Source: Zygnema cylindricum (taxonomy: Eukaryota; Streptophyta; Zygnematophyceae; Zygnematales; Zygnemataceae). Taken from it: 64,000 nt of DNA. Positions within the stretch are counted from its first letter, which is position 1. Each line of letters starts with the position of its first letter. Made by a program: the position numbers and the translations under genes. The stretch covers positions 577,421-641,420 of the forward strand of contig JBBHKE010001207.1 of the NCBI GenBank assembly GCA_037447655.1, read 5' to 3'. This document shows, one piece after another, positions 1 to 12,727 of the stretch. The notes beneath the pieces are model-generated. The model saw nothing but the letters and a program-made list of their open reading frames with translations. It made no database searches and was not told where the DNA came from.

Positions 1-631
1 CAGTACAAGAAAGTACAACTGCTGATGTACCTTTTCTATGGCCATTGTACGACATGGCCATGGAGAGGACGCTTGTCCCTTTTAGACTTGTCTCCAGGTT
101 TTGTGCAAATTCTATAATCAAATGACGAGGCGCCACGTGGCACTTGGTGACAAAACGTCCAAAAACAGCCAAAACGGCTATTCTACAATGTTGGCTTGAA
201 TAAAAGTCGTCCGATGTTAACCGACATTAATTGTGTGCCGTTCAAAATAATCGACCATCCGCATATAGAAATATTCTAACTGTCTCTATGTTAGAGTCTT
301 ACAAATCCGTTAATCGGCTTATTCCGACAAGACTAGTTTAAGTATTTATCACACCCCATATATCCTAACACTGGTCTTAGACTATAAGATAGCGCTACCG
401 GCTACGGCTACTGATTATAAGGACCAAGATCAAATCCTTGGTCCGTCGGTATTTTTGCTAAGAGTTTGTCAATCTTCTTTTGTTGGCTAGTTAGGCAGCC
501 ATGGCTTCATCTCCCTCTGACCATTCACCAGTGACTACGACAAACATGATAACTGCGAGAGAGACCATTAAATAGATCACCTTTTAATTTACATCTTGAC
601 CTAGAAAATTCATAAAACTCATTTCCTAACA
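1..631 (-). repeat. 3' LTR of copia copy 1 (partial)
   Basis: This stretch aligns with 5248-5893: both have the GTACGACATGGCCATGGAGAGGAC box, the ACGAGGCGCCACGTGGCAC box and the T-arm-like hairpin (421-444 here, 5669-5692 there). The LTR terminus on this strand is CCTAACA at 625-631. It is incomplete because the window begins inside it. Confidence 0.85.
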
Positions 632-632
632 C

Positions 633-648
633 TCCCCTTATTTTCTAG
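633..648 (-). promoter_or_regulatory. Polypurine tract of copia copy 1
   Basis: Read on the minus strand this is CTAGAAAATAAGGGGA, directly before the LTR start TGTTAGG. The same tract precedes the 3' LTR of copy 2 (29613-29627) and LTR-B (23378-23393). It is the expected plus-strand priming site for reverse transcription. Confidence 0.75.
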
Positions 649-3600
649 TCACTCTTCTCTTTTAGTCCACATTTTTTCTCTACAGTATTTTAAATTAGGA
701 GATGGGACTGGTTTTTTCATCATGTCAGCCACCATTTCCCCATCCGGTTTGCACTCAAAACTCACAATTTTGTTCTCCACCTTTTCTCTTACAAAACTTA
801 ATCTTATATCCATGTGTTTAGCTTTAAAATCATGCTTTGGGTTTGTTGCAATTGCAATGGCAGCTTGGTTGTCACAAAACACTTTCTGAACTCCAATCTT
901 CATGAATCCAAGTTCTTGTAAGAGAGACTTCACCCACATTAATTCTTTAATAGCAAATCAAGAAGCCATATACTCAGCCTCTATTGTAGACTGAGCAACC
1001 ACCTTTTGCTGCTTACTGCTCCAGCAGCATGCAGCGTTCTTAACATACACAATATATCCAGATGTGCACCTCTTCATAGGAGCATCCCCATAACCGGCAT
1101 CACTCCTAGTGATGATGTCAGTATTCTCCCCTCCCAGATGCAACCAAAGACCTTTGGTTCCTATCAAGTATCTCATAACCTTTTTGGCTGCCTCCCAATC
1201 TCTCTTTCTATAATCATTAAGACTCTTATTGAGGACACCAATTGTTGTAGCTATGTCTGGTCTTGTACAGTTCATGAAATAAATCTGACCTCCTACGACC
1301 TGTCTGTAAGAGATTGACTTCATAAACTGTCTCTCTTATTGACTCATTTCTTCATCAAGAATAACTACTCATTTTACACTCCCATCACTTGCTTTCTTCA
1401 AGTCCATGGGAGTGGTACAATTGTTTGCTTTATCTACTTGAAACTTCTCTAACATGTTTCCGATTGCCTCTTTTTGAGTTAATCTGATTATTCTTTTTCC
1501 TCTATCCATTTCCATCTAAATTCCTAGGATATATTTTGCCTCCCCTAAATCTTTCATGTCAAATTTGCCCCTTAAATCTTTTTTTAACTTATTTATCTTT
1601 TCCATAGACTTGCTTAATACCAGCAAATCATTTACATAGATGGCAATAAAAATCACTCCCTCCTCATCCTCAAACATGTAAATTGAGTGATCATAACTGA
1701 TTTTGACGTATCCCAGATCGGTTAGATATTCATCCTGTTTGTTATTCCATTGTCGGGGAGCCTGTTTCAACCCATACAAAGACTTGATAAGTCTGCAGAC
1801 TTTACTCTCCTCTCCATTTTCCACAAATCCTTCCGGCTGTTTCATGAAAATATTTTCCTCTAGTTCTCCATTGAGGAAGGCAGTTTTAATATCCATCTGA
1901 TGGATCTCTATGTCTTCCGTTGCGGCTAGACTGAGGAGAATCCTTACTGAAAGAAAGCGTACAACTGGTGCTAAGGTCTCTTCAAAGTCAATTCCCTCCT
2001 TTGGGTGAAACCCTTTGCTACTAATCTGGCCTTATATCTCTCAATTATGTTATCTGGGTTCAGTTTTAGTGTTAAACACCCATTTACATCAATTGGTTTT
2101 TTGTCTGGGGGGTAGTCCACTAATTCCCATGTATTGGCTTCCATAATGGAAGCCATCTCATCATTAATGGCTCTGATCCATCTGTCTTTTTTTGGACTAT
2201 TTTCAGCCTTTGAGTATGTTTGAGGCTCATCAGGGAGTGACAGTTTCGTTACCTTGTTTACTGCCAGATTTTCTTGCAGCCTTTAGCTGCTCCTTCGTCC
2301 TCCCTCAAACTCCGAGGCAGAATTAGATGGTAATCTTGGGTTCCTCTGAATCACTTCATCTTCTCCCTTGTTTATGGAATCAGGTTCCTCTTCCTCTGTG
2401 TGAGCAGGTAGTTCTGAATCAAATAGTGGCTCGCTCTCGTTGTAATTTTTTTCTAAATTTGCAGTGATTTGTTGGTTTAGGTTGCTGTAAATCAGATCAG
2501 AATTAACTTCACTTTCTGATTTGAATCTGACCCTGATACTTTTTGTATGCTTGAAGGGATCTACATATTTTCCTTTATCCATCACCACTAGATGCTTCAC
2601 CATAATATTATCTTTTCTTCCTAGATCATACACGCTATACCCTTTGACATCTTCATCATACCCCACTAAGTATCCATGTTTTCCCCGAGCATCCAGTTTC
2701 CAATCTGATTTATCAGTGTTCAAACTATATACTTGGCTTCCAAAGACCTTTAGATGAGACACATCCGGCTTCCTACCTACCCATCTCTCATATGGTGTTT
2801 TTCCTTTGACAGCTGAGGTAAGGACTCTATTCCTAATATAGTTTGCACAATTCATAGCTTCTGCCCAAAATCGTCTTCCTATTTTCTTATTTGTTAGCAT
2901 ACTTCGAGCACTATCACCTAAAGTTCTATTTAACCTTTCAGCTACACCATTCTGCTCTGGATTATCTGGAACTGTCGTTTGGTGTTGCACTCCCTCATCT
3001 TTCAAAAATTCTTCAAACTGATTAGAAATGTATCCCCCCCCATTATCACTTCTAATCCTTTTAATGGGATTTCTATGAAGCTTTTCACTCCAAGCTTTGT
3101 ACTCTTTAAAGTATACCGGTGCCTCAAACTTTGACTTAGGAAAATAAACTCTCGAGTATGCAGATCAGTCATCAGTTATGGTGAGCATGAATCTTTTCCC
3201 TTCCATTGAGGGTACTCTGGCTGGTCCCTAAGTATCTCTGTGGACCAGATCCAATACCTTTTCTCCTTTAAAAGTAGCAAATTTGGGAAAGGGCAATTTG
3301 TGTGCCTTACCTTGAGCACATCCACCACAATCACTCATCATTTCATTGTCTCCAAACTCAATGCCTTCCACTACTCCCAGTGTTTTTATTTCTTTCAATC
3401 TGTCTAAATGCACATGACCCAAACGTTTATGCTATATCATCATATCAAGGACACGACCATAATAAGCTCTCTTCTTTTCATTGCTCATAGTCAGCCTAAA
3501 CATTCCTTGGCTATCCTTCTCAGTTGTAAAATAGATCTCATCATCATACTTAGCTATAAAGACTCCTTTCCTCGTGTAGGTTTCAAAGTCTTTATCATCC

Positions 3601-4873
3601 AAAACATAAGTTGAGATAAGATTCTTACTCAATTGAGGTATATAAAGCACATTTGAGAAAGTAACTCTGGACATATGACCTTCTACTAGTACTTTCAGAT
3701 TTACCGATCCCACCAAATCCGTAGTCACTACTCTACCATCCCCGTACTCTATCTCTATGGTGAGAATCTTCCTTAGCTTTGTAAACAACTGTTTTTCACG
3801 GCACGTATGCTTTGAGGCACCTGAGTCTATGATCCAACCTTCTTCTAGAGCTTCTCGAACAGCTCCAATTGCACACTTTTTGCTTCCGTGGAGAAGAAGT
3901 TCTCCCTCATCCTCAGCAGAGGTCTCTTCCTCCCCAAGCTCTCCGTTCACTAGTGTAGTTACAAGTACCTTTTTCTTTCCTCAAGAAGATCCACCTGTAT
4001 AGCTTCCCTTCAGCCTTAGCTCCGTCAGTTTGGAGCACTCTGCGATGTAGTGTCCAGGTTTCTTGCAAAAATGGCAGAGTCCTTTCAGAGTCCTTGGTCC
4101 TCCAGTCTCATTTCCACCTCCGCCGACATTTCCACAAGGTTTCTTGGGGTCCTTGTTCCATCGATCTTTTCATGCGGCCAGAGCTTGGACGCTTTTCACT
4201 CCTTTTCAGATCTCAATAGTGCTTTCTTGAAAAAGGATCATTCTGATAACAGAGCTCCAGATCCATAGGCTGTCATCTAGATCTTGCACCCGATTGACCA
4301 CGTTCTCGTAATCGTCTGGTAGCTTCATGATCAAGGTATTGACCTTGGCTTTCATGGTTCCTGTCCAACCTGCACTCTCCAACTCCATATACAAAGCTGC
4401 CAGATCGTTGCAAAAATCTAACATCTTCCCACTATTGTAAGTGTATGTATTCAGTTTCTGTTCAGCCAACTGTTGCTCTTGAATGGTACCGCTCCTGTAA
4501 ATATCCACCAATGTCATCCATAGATCCGCAAACGCCACTATGTGAAGATGAGATGTTGCCAATCCTTGAGTGAGATGCATCAAGATGAGGTGTTTTGCTA
4601 CCATGTTCTTGTAGTCCCATGTTTGTGAATCATTCTGCTCATTTTTTAATACCGCTGTCTCTATAGATGGAGCAATAGGTGTGTTTGGCGCTTTGCCATT
4701 CTCCGACACACTGCTTTCCCTTTCATTTGCCCCCTTCGTTCGAACAAATGATATCCCTGAAAAACGGACTCCGCTAAACCCAGGTGGAGTCCGAGAGATG
4801 GACGCCTTACTTGTCCATTCACTATTCCCCAATATCGTTTTTCACACAATGCACTTGTAATCATTGTTTCCAA
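649..4873 (-). pseudogene. Degenerate copia gag-pol polyprotein (copy 1)
   Basis: The coding region is read right to left in broken frames. Gag lies at 4873-4206 (UBN2-like, with a frame change near 4661-4830). A CCHC zinc knuckle (GLCHFCKKPGHYIAEC) lies at about 4030-4080. The protease motif WIIDSGASKH lies in 3950-3432. The integrase zinc-binding piece (GCAQGKAHKLPFP) lies at 3422-3228, and the integrase end with NPEQNGVAERLNRTLG at 3005-2283. Reverse transcriptase is in 2156-1971 and 1896-1516 with SLYGLKQAPRQW. RNase H is in 1323-958 and 939-649, ending just before the polypurine tract. The RT active site reads YVND instead of YVDD, a loss of a catalytic aspartate. With the stops and frame changes this makes the element non-functional. 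The protease DSGA is intact. Confidence 0.9.
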
Positions 4874-4913
4874 ATAGATGAATCAACAACCGATGAAAAT
4901 GGGCACCCTAACC

Positions 4914-5893
4914 TTTTTTTCCGTGACCTCCATAGGTGCACTAAATTTGCAGCCTATTATAAGCCTCTAGGATAATTTGAAATGCCCTTCTTTCCACCAA
5001 AATAATTGCCTCCCTAGCAGGCAAGGACTATGATTGCCTTCACCGCTGTGAAGGTTGGACTCCCTTGAGTCTTATGCAAAAGAAATCACTTAAAACGCCC
5101 AACTGACGATTAATAATCAAATGGCAAAGATGCCAGTTTTTATACAAGCTCTTAGGGAGAGAAAAGGTTATCTTCCAAAAACTCTAAGTCGTAAAACCCC
5201 TCTCTAAACCAACTACTACTGATGTACGGATCCAATCAAAAGACTATACACTACAAGAAAGTATAGTTGCCGATGTACCTTTTGTAGGGCCATTGTACGA
5301 CATGGCCATGGAGAGGACCCTTATCACTTTTAGACTTGTCTCTAGGTTTCGTGCAAATTTTATAATCAAATGACGAGGCGCCACGTGGCACTTAGTGACA
5401 AAATGTCCGAAAAAAGCCAAAACGGCTATTTCGCAATGTCGGCTTCAATAAAAGCCGTCCGACGTTAACCAACATTAATTGTGTGCTGTTCAAGATTATC
5501 GACCGTCCGCATATAGAAATATTCTAACTGTGTCTATGTTACAGTCATACAAAATCATTAATTGGCTTATTCCAACATGAGTAGTTTAACTAATTATCAC
5601 ACCCTATATTTCATAGCAGTGGTCGTAGACTGTTGGACAACGCTGTCAGCAACGGCTACTGAATATATGGACCAGGATCAAATCCTTGGTCCGTCATTCT
5701 TTTTGCTAAGGGATAGTTAATCTTCTTCTGCTGGCTGTTTAGGCAGCCATGGCTTCATATCTCTCTGACCACTCATCAGTGACTTGCACAAATATGATAT
5801 CTGAAGAGAGAGAGACTGGAGCCTGACCATCAAATAGATCACCTTTTAATTTACATCTTGACCTAAAAAATACATAAAACTCATTTTCCAACA
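4914..5893 (-). repeat. 5' LTR of copia copy 1
   Basis: About 980 bp. The minus-strand start TGTTGGAAAATGAG lies at 5893. The end is at about 4914, next to the gag-like sequence. It contains the T-arm-like hairpin (5669-5692), the GCGCCACGTGGCAC box (about 5380), the GTACA-rich inverted repeat (about 5250-5300) and a leader stem GGACTC..GAGTCC read on the minus strand near 5056-5073. It is shorter than the 1.17-kb LTR of the related array further right. Confidence 0.8.
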
Positions 5894-5903
5894 TGTTCGT
5901 CTT

Positions 5904-7189
5904 CACCAGCAATGCGGGAACTTCGGACAAAAACGGACCACCTCACTAATCACACGGTCGTACTGGTGGCATGGGTTGCTGACCCATGTCAATCGTGTGG
6001 TGCAGACGTGCCCTTTGTGTGACCAGGTGAAGGTTGCTTATGACAAAAAGGGTGGAATGGAACTTCACTCCCTCCCCATCCGGGGGATGTTTTACAGATG
6101 TCATTGGACCAGTTAGGACCACTTCTAACAGCCGAAGGGGTAACCACTTTGTCTTGTTAATGATTGAACACTTTTCCAAATGGATCGAATTGTGGTTCTC
6201 CCCCAAAAGGAGTCCAAAGCAATTGCGGACGCATTCTTGTAAAGAGTGCTGTCCTAATTTACATCATCCGCCGAAGTTTTGACGGATCACGGGTCCGAGT
6301 TTGCAAGAGAATTTTCTAACCTTCTGGAGAAGTGCCTCATTGACCACCGGTTGACCAGCTAAGACCATCCCCAAGCCAATGGCGAGGCTGAGAGGTGCGT
6401 ACGGACATTGAAACGGTCACTATAGAAATATGCAGTGGAAGAGGATTTGAGGGAATAGGACAAATGGGTGCTTTGGATTGCCATGGGATACAGATTATAT
6501 TGGCAGACATCCCTCCACTCCTATCGCCCTTACTTTATTCTCTTTGGCCGACATCCCATCCTATCTAGAGTTGCATCGGCTCAGGCCGTTGTTCTTCCGG
6601 AGATGGACGATCGAGGGAGTGTCGAGAAGCTGATTGCCGACAGGGCCAAGGTATTTCAACGGGAAATACCTTTAGCTATTGGCAAATTACAGTTGCCTCA
6701 AAGATCAACTTTTGGTATTCCCTACGCCAGAGCGCAATTACTTCCCTCGGCAATGGCTTTTCATGCCCCGCGATTTTGTGTACTGCATGCAACAGAAAAA
6801 TGACTTTTTGGACATTTTGGCAGGACGAGTGATTCTGAAAGTAGTGGAGGTCTCTAACAAAGGGGTTCTAACTTTGGAAGGGAAAGATGGCCGCAAAATT
6901 CAAGAGAATCATATCAATGTGGCTCCTTCCGATCACCGAGGGCTACAGGACGAGCCAACTTTCCATCTCACTTACATCGCAGACCCGCTCTCCTGTTCCT
7001 CTGCCTGCAATGTGTCCTCCTCACCCGACCGCCTGTTGGTGTGTGAACACTATCACGAGGGGTGGCATGACTTCTGCTTGCCCCTGACTTTGGAGCCTCG
7101 CTCTCAACCCTCGAATCTGTGGTTCTCTGGGGACTGCGAATTTGGCGGCTAATTTGTCTAATCCTCTTAGTCACGCGGGACTAAAAGGG
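5904..7189 (+). pseudogene. Ty3/gypsy integrase remnant
   Basis: Translated in shifting frames the region gives the integrase zinc-binding CxxC (TCPLCDQVK, about 6010-6035), then LHSLPIRGMFY. The catalytic core start (NHFVLLMIEHFSKWIEL) is at about 6140-6195, a TDHGSEF-like stretch near 6290, and HPQANGEAERCVRTLKRSL near 6370-6425. The C-terminal part is in 6468-7152, with PRDFVYCMQQ and VLTLEGKDGR. This is the order of a gypsy integrase ending at the polypurine tract. Gag, protease and reverse transcriptase are absent: the copia LTR at 5893 stands where they should be. Stops and frame changes make it a pseudogene. The track 7178-7198 (AAAAGGGGGGGGAGAAT) is the likely polypurine tract. Confidence 0.8.
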
Positions 7190-8780
7190 GGGGGAGAATT
7201 TGGGAGGGTACGGGGTACCTTTTTTTTTCACTCGATCCCTCTATATTACCTATGCTTGTCCCTGGGAGGGATGGGGCAGAGTAGGGCATTGTCACGAATC
7301 CAGGGAAGCATTAGCATTTGGGTTGGATTGCAGGTTTCTCAGGCACACCTCCTCGGACATCTCACGTGAACCTCAGTGTTCTCGAGCACGCTCAACAGCT
7401 GTCAAACTCGTGCGCATCTTCGTCACATTTCTACTCCTAGGAGTTCCGGGGCCTCATTTCACCATGATCTGATGTTTTTGAAAAGTTGGTTTCGTGCGTA
7501 CTCATCATTTTGTGCGCACGCGACGTTTTGCGTGCGTAATATATTATCGAAAGTAATGTGGTGGTTCGAATGGATTTGCGAATTGGGGGAGTAAATGTAC
7601 GAGTAAAATTAAAGGGACGTGAGGTAGTAATTGAGTGGCGCAGAATGCGTCAAGAAATGGACGGCGGATCGCGACGCGATCCGATGTGAAGTTTACGATG
7701 TGTACGTCGCCGGTACGGAACATATAATTTGAACAAATGTAATTATATGCGACAAGCGAAGTTTATGACAAATGATGTGTACTTTATTTGCCGCATTTAT
7801 TGCAAAGGACGCGGCTGCGGTACGGAAATGATTTCGGTTGTACAATTATTATTTTAACAAGTGGACGTGAATGACTAAATTCGCTTCGCGACGTCGTGGG
7901 ATATTTGACGACTCGCGTGGTTTTCGTTTAGATTTTTGTGACCACGTGGCACGACATCAAGGGTACCGAATAAGATCGACGGACGGCGGATATTGGCCGC
8001 CGATATTTTTCAAGTAGTGGGGACGCGAAATCGCGTCAATCACATGATGTTTATATTGGACGTCCCGGATTGTTTGACGAAATTCGAGGAGTTCCATTGA
8101 GTGACTCAGCATGACTGAGCATACGATTTTGTAAAATTGTGTGTACTTTGTAAATATTTACAACAATGGTTTGTCTTTATGTGTATTAGTTATTAGTGTA
8201 GATTTACTCATTTTGACATACCTCGAAGTATTCGGGTATACTAACTTTAATAGAGGTAGCTAGTAGATTGCGTACGGCTGGTATGCCTCCGTACACTCAG
8301 TAATGAGCTCGTGTATATTTGTAGGACTTAGTCATTTTTAGTCATAGGAACTTTTTGGACCAAAACTGTTTATGGTGATTTTTGGTAATTTTATCTGTGG
8401 ATTACTCTCAGATCTGTTACCAGAATTGTCTGAAATTTTGCATGTGTGTTCCTCTTTGTATTTAAAATATTGTAACAGATTTCCAGGTCTATTTTGTGTC
8501 TGGTCTGTGTTTTAATTCATTGTGAAGTTAGTCTGTATAATCAAAGTTCTGGCAGACTATTATTCTGCAACTTTGACTAGATGATGTGATCACTCTGATT
8601 ATTAATTTTGTCTGAAACTTTGTGAGATTATTCTATAGCCTATACACTGTCTGTTATTGTAGTTTCAGGTTGTTTTGTTTATTCTGTTGAATTCTGTGTG
8701 TATCCAAAGTAGGCTGTTTTTGGGGTAGACTGTGGTGCTTCCGAGGGTAAATCCATGGCTAGAAATGGGTATGGACAACA
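7190..8780 (+). repeat. Gypsy 3' LTR (about 1.6 kb)
   Basis: It starts after the purine tract at 7178-7190 and ends at GGACAACA (8773-8780). It is related to the reverse complement of the solo LTR at 23657-24953. Shared stretches include the GTACGGCTGGTATGCCTCCGTAC box (8271-8295 here, 24125-24150 there), the GTGATCACTCTGATT stretch (8587 here, 24017-24031 there) and the terminal CCATGGCT...ATGGACAACA. It has no long ORF. It is longer than the solo copy, with CG-rich sequence at 7600-8100. Confidence 0.7.
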
Positions 8781-9769
8781 TGATCGAACCCCAGCGTACG
8801 GGGGAGAGGAGGAGAGCCAACCGGATCAGATCCTTATATTTTCACCTAAGAGCACAACACACTTTAGTTCACCTCAAGCGGAGGTCAAACTGCGGAGTTA
8901 GTTCGTTGCAACGGTGGCGGCTCCATAACATAGACCCTGTTCTATTTAGCTCTAGCATAGGGGTAAATTGTGGAATGTCACGTAACCTTTGGGATTTTCT
9001 TGTAGATCCTGCTGTTAGCCGTCAATAGGATGTTAGTTCAGGCCCAACAGATGAGCATAACATTTATGACGGAGGTTCAAAATTAGGCGTTTCACGTCAA
9101 GTGAGGACTTTGTTGCCCATTAGTGTACCATATGAGGACCTTTGGCTGCCAATCCAGCCAGAACCGATAGCCTAACTTTTGTCCTGAGTGTAGTACAGTC
9201 TGTTTTGTCTTATGTCTCTACGATAACAATTGCTGGCCGCTGATTGGCTTCTTCCATTGCTTTAACTTTGGCACCAACAGTATGACAAACTTTGGTTGCA
9301 TAAGACACTTTGGGCCGCAAGAGACAGGTTGCTTTTTGAGTACTGTCTGCTGAGAAAACCCCTCGAGAATTCAATTAATCTTTTTGTTGGAGAACTATTG
9401 CATTGTGTCGTGGAATCTGTTGCCATCTTTGTTTTTGATTGTCTTTTGTGGAAACCTTAGCTCGGGTGGGTGGTTGGCACTATCCTCTCTTTGGGCTGTT
9501 TGGACTTTCGCTATTTAAAATTTAGAAGAATCTGGTCGGATCTGTATGGCGGAATCGAGGTGTGAGGGAGAGTCATATCTCTCATCGGGGCAATTTGGAA
9601 AGCTTTCTTCCTTTGAGTTTTCTCATCGTTGCACTCTAGGGTATATGAGCTTGCTTCACGATTATCATTGATTTCTATCTTTATTTCCATTCTCTAGGGC
9701 AAGGTGATATTGTTTAATCTGAAAGAGTCGATTATTATTGTTTTTATATTTATGCGTGGGAGTTATTTA
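8781..9769. other. Unassigned sequence between gypsy LTR and copia LTR
   Basis: No convincing coding region. The largest reading frame (8732-9028) overlaps the LTR end and has no recognisable motif. Purine/pyrimidine composition is mixed. It may be the flank of the gypsy insertion or an unrecognised retroelement piece. Confidence 0.4.
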
Positions 9770-10799
9770 AACACTATTGTGGTCGTCCTTGGTTCCTAGA
9801 GAGGATGAGAGAGAGAGAGAGTAACCATGACTGCCCCCATAGTCAAAAAGAAACAGGCAGATAGGCAAACAGACAGATAAATGACCAAAATGTTGCCCTA
9901 AACCAGATTTGAACCTATGTCTAGGGATTGTTATGCAAACGTACACCTCATCCATTAAGGCATTAACGAAATGATAAACCAATGTGGTTCGGTAAATAAT
10001 TAACGAGTCACGCGACGTCAGTTTCACTTAAACAGACCAAAGTTGACCAAACGACACATATAGACAAAGGGCGCTCGCAAACCCGAATCTTACTTTATAA
10101 AATGCCTAATCGGACGGACGTCATCGCCTCCGCCAAACCCAGATGAACCTTTGGCGGCTTTTGGACATAGCGGCGCGCTGTGCCACGTCGCGCCATATCA
10201 TTGGACGTCGGAAAAGATGGGAGGAGGAATGATGTCTCCCAAGTTGACAAGTGTCAACCAAAAGGCCATGTTGTACAATGGTCGTACAAGAAGTACAATC
10301 GGCCACTGTACCTTATTGTACTATACACTCTTTTGATTGGTCTAGGGTACAGCAGTAGGTAGCTGTGAGTAGGAGTTTAGGGACTTAGCGTGTCCGAGGC
10401 GCCTCTCTCCAGGTGACCTTTTGTAATTATAGGCCATCTTTGGCCAGCCATAACTAACTGTTCAGGGGAGCAAATTTGGTGATTCTTTTTGCTGCAGACT
10501 CAACAGAGTCTACGCAACACAATGGTTTACTCGGTCAGAGATTTTTATTGCCAAGGTGGCGGTTTTTCTAAGGGAAAGTCAAAGTTGGGGAATGTGTCAA
10601 AATACTCATATTCTAACTTTGCATTCTGTGGGGGAACTAAGCACAGAGAAAGTCTTCAGTCACAAGGGTGAAGCTGTATTGGGTTTTTGACTGTCAAGGT
10701 GTCAGCCATTTGTGTTTGTATCAAATTGGAGTTGGCACTATCTAGATAGGCTTCTTAGGAGCTGCGATTTCTATAGGAAATGGAACCCCTAAAATTTCA
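9770..10799 (+). repeat. Copia-family LTR, 5' truncated
   Basis: It aligns with the other LTRs from the GAGAGAGAGAG / CCATGACTGCC block (9805-9835) onward. It carries an antisense tRNA-like module (9903-9965), a GTACAATGGTCGTACAAGAAGTACA inverted repeat (10271-10323), a leader stem with GACTC..GAGTC (10498-10512) and U5 ending TTTCA at 10799. The TG start is not found, so it is probably truncated on the left. Confidence 0.7.
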
Positions 10800-10844
10800 C
10801 AATTTAGCAACAACTAGCTGACCAAAGGATCAATTCATACTTTC

Positions 10845-11569
10845 ACAAAGGGGGAAAAATGTTGTATTTCTGCAATGACTTAGCCGCACTCTTCATGTAA
10901 CACACTAATGATGAAACTGTCGGATGATTACAAAAACATAGTGAATCGAGAACATGAGCTACCAGATCACAGGTGGATTTGAAACTCAGTGGTAGGAATG
11001 ATTCTTGTTCGTGAAAATAACATGGAGATTCGTAAGGGAGGTGAGAGTGCACAGGCACTGGCTACCAGAAGTGAGTGGGGTAATCGAGAATTCAAGAAAT
11101 CTTACAAGAACTTTGAAGAAGGAAATCGAGGAAAATCAAGGAGAGGGAATGGAAAGGGGTTCTAAAAAAGGATTGTATCATTTTTGCAAACACCCTGGAC
11201 ACTACATGGCTGATTGTAACCAACTGGCCGATCTAAAAAATAAAAAAGGATCCGAAAAACCAACCTCATGTGGAAAGAAAAAGGTATTTGTTGCAACATA
11301 AGTGGAAGAGGACGATATGGAGGATTTGAGTGAGGAGATCGATGATATTTTTCTGAACCAACAGCTAGAGAAGAAGGAGACGGATACATAAACACCAAGA
11401 AGGCAAAAGTGTTCCTTCAGAGGTATGAGAGAACACAGGGAAGGATGGATCATTGATTCATGGGCATCTATGCACATGTGTAGAAAGAAGAGTTTATTTG
11501 TGAGTCTTATGAAGATTCATTTAGCTAAGATAGAATATGGAGATGTTAGGGTTGTAACTACTACCTTAG
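10845..11569 (+). pseudogene. Copia gag-protease remnant
   Basis: In shifting frames this encodes a UBN2-type gag end (MKLSDDYKNIVNREHELPDHRW, about 10908-10980), MILVRENNMEIRKGG, and an intact CCHC knuckle (CKHPGHYMADC, about 11185-11220). The protease start follows (WIIDSWASMHMC, about 11445-11480) with the catalytic DSGA glycine changed to tryptophan. It stops abruptly at an LTR start (11570), so the rest of pol is deleted. The primer-binding site region after 10799 is also missing. Confidence 0.8.
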
Positions 11570-12727
11570 TGTAAAAATCGATGGTTCTTTTAGTAATTTC
11601 TAGGTCTAAATTGGAATACAGAAAGAAGCCGAGGCTGTCTACCTCTAACTTCTCTCTCCAACTCCCACACTTGTTGTAGTCACTGAGAAGTTGGAGAGGA
11701 AGCTAGAGCCATGGCTACCTAGGCTATCTAGAGGTTTATGGGATATTGATTAGTTGATTTACGGATAGCTAGGTTTATTTGCTAAAAAAGAAGATGTCGG
11801 ATCCAGGATTTGATCCTAGTTCCTGTAGTCCGTTAGGAGGCCGGCAGCCGTTAGACTTATCCGTTAAGTTTAGGACTAATGTTACATACTATAAGGTTTG
11901 ATATTTATTTAAATGTTGCCACGTAGGATAATTCATTTAACGACGGATGTTTACGAATACCTAGATCGAGGTATGTAAAATTACAGATTACGGTATGGAT
12001 AAGAAATGAGTACCGCGCATTTTGTTTCTTTTACGAAACAAATACCGCGCAAGTAGTTATGACGGCTACGATTGAAATCTGCATTTGATCGGAGGGCCGG
12101 GAAATTATGTACGATACCCCGCATGAAAAAAATGTACCTGACATTTGTTTGAACGAATGACATTAAAAGTCGGTCTACATCGGACGGCTCGTATTTGAGC
12201 CGATATCACGGAATGGCATTTTGGCGATTTTCGGACATAACGTCGCTGGATGACATGTGGCAGACTCCCATTACATTGGGGATTTCACCAAGAACACCAG
12301 GTCAAGTAAAAGGGCGACAGATGTCTCCTGCTAAAACACGTCGTACACTTACCGTACAGAAAGTACCACAGCTTGTGTACCTTACTATACCATACAGTCT
12401 TCTAATTGGATAGGTACATCAATAGAAGGGGGTTAGAGAGGGGTTTTATGACTTATGAAAGTATGATGCAGCCGCCTCTCTCCTAGCTTGCTTGTATACA
12501 ATAGGCTAACTTTGGCCTCATCTACTTAACAGCTCAGTTGAGCAAATTTGGAGATTTCTTTTGCGTTTGACTCAGGGGAGTCGGGTCCTCTTAGGGGCGA
12601 GGTAAGTTAGATTTGTTAGGGTTCATATTGACCACTATTCTTGTGCAAAGATGGAAAGCATATTTTATCCTAGAGGGCTTCCGGTAGACTGCTGATTCTG
12701 TGTGCCAATAGCGGCCACAAAATTACA
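11570..12727 (+). repeat. Copia-family LTR (about 1.16 kb)
   Basis: It starts TGTAAAAATCGATGG at 11570. It contains the antisense T-arm-like hairpin (11803-11819), the paired GCGCATTTTGTTT and GAAACAAATACCGCGC boxes (12015-12050), the ACATGTGGCA box, the GTACA inverted repeat (12345-12390), a TATA-like GTATAC (about 12493) and the leader stem GACTCAGGGGAGTC (12571-12584). The end is placed at ACA 12725-12727 by alignment with U5 of other copies and is uncertain by some tens of bases. Confidence 0.65.

Larger units (their letters stand above)
1..5893 (-). mobile_element. Ty1/copia LTR retrotransposon, copy 1 (minus strand, 3' LTR cut by window edge)
   Basis: On the minus strand the order is 5' LTR (5893 to about 4914), internal region (4913 to 632), then 3' LTR (631 to beyond base 1). 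Both LTRs start TGTTRGRAAATGAG on the minus strand (5893 and 631). A purine-rich tract lies directly upstream of the 3' LTR (633-648). The internal domain order gag, protease, integrase, reverse transcriptase, RNase H is that of Ty1/copia. The primer-binding site seen in other copies is missing: about 15 bases between GGTT and AGGGTGCCC are deleted near 4908-4914, so this copy could not be primed in the usual way. The reading frames are broken in several places. The left end and the target duplication cannot be checked because the window starts inside the LTR. Confidence 0.9.
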
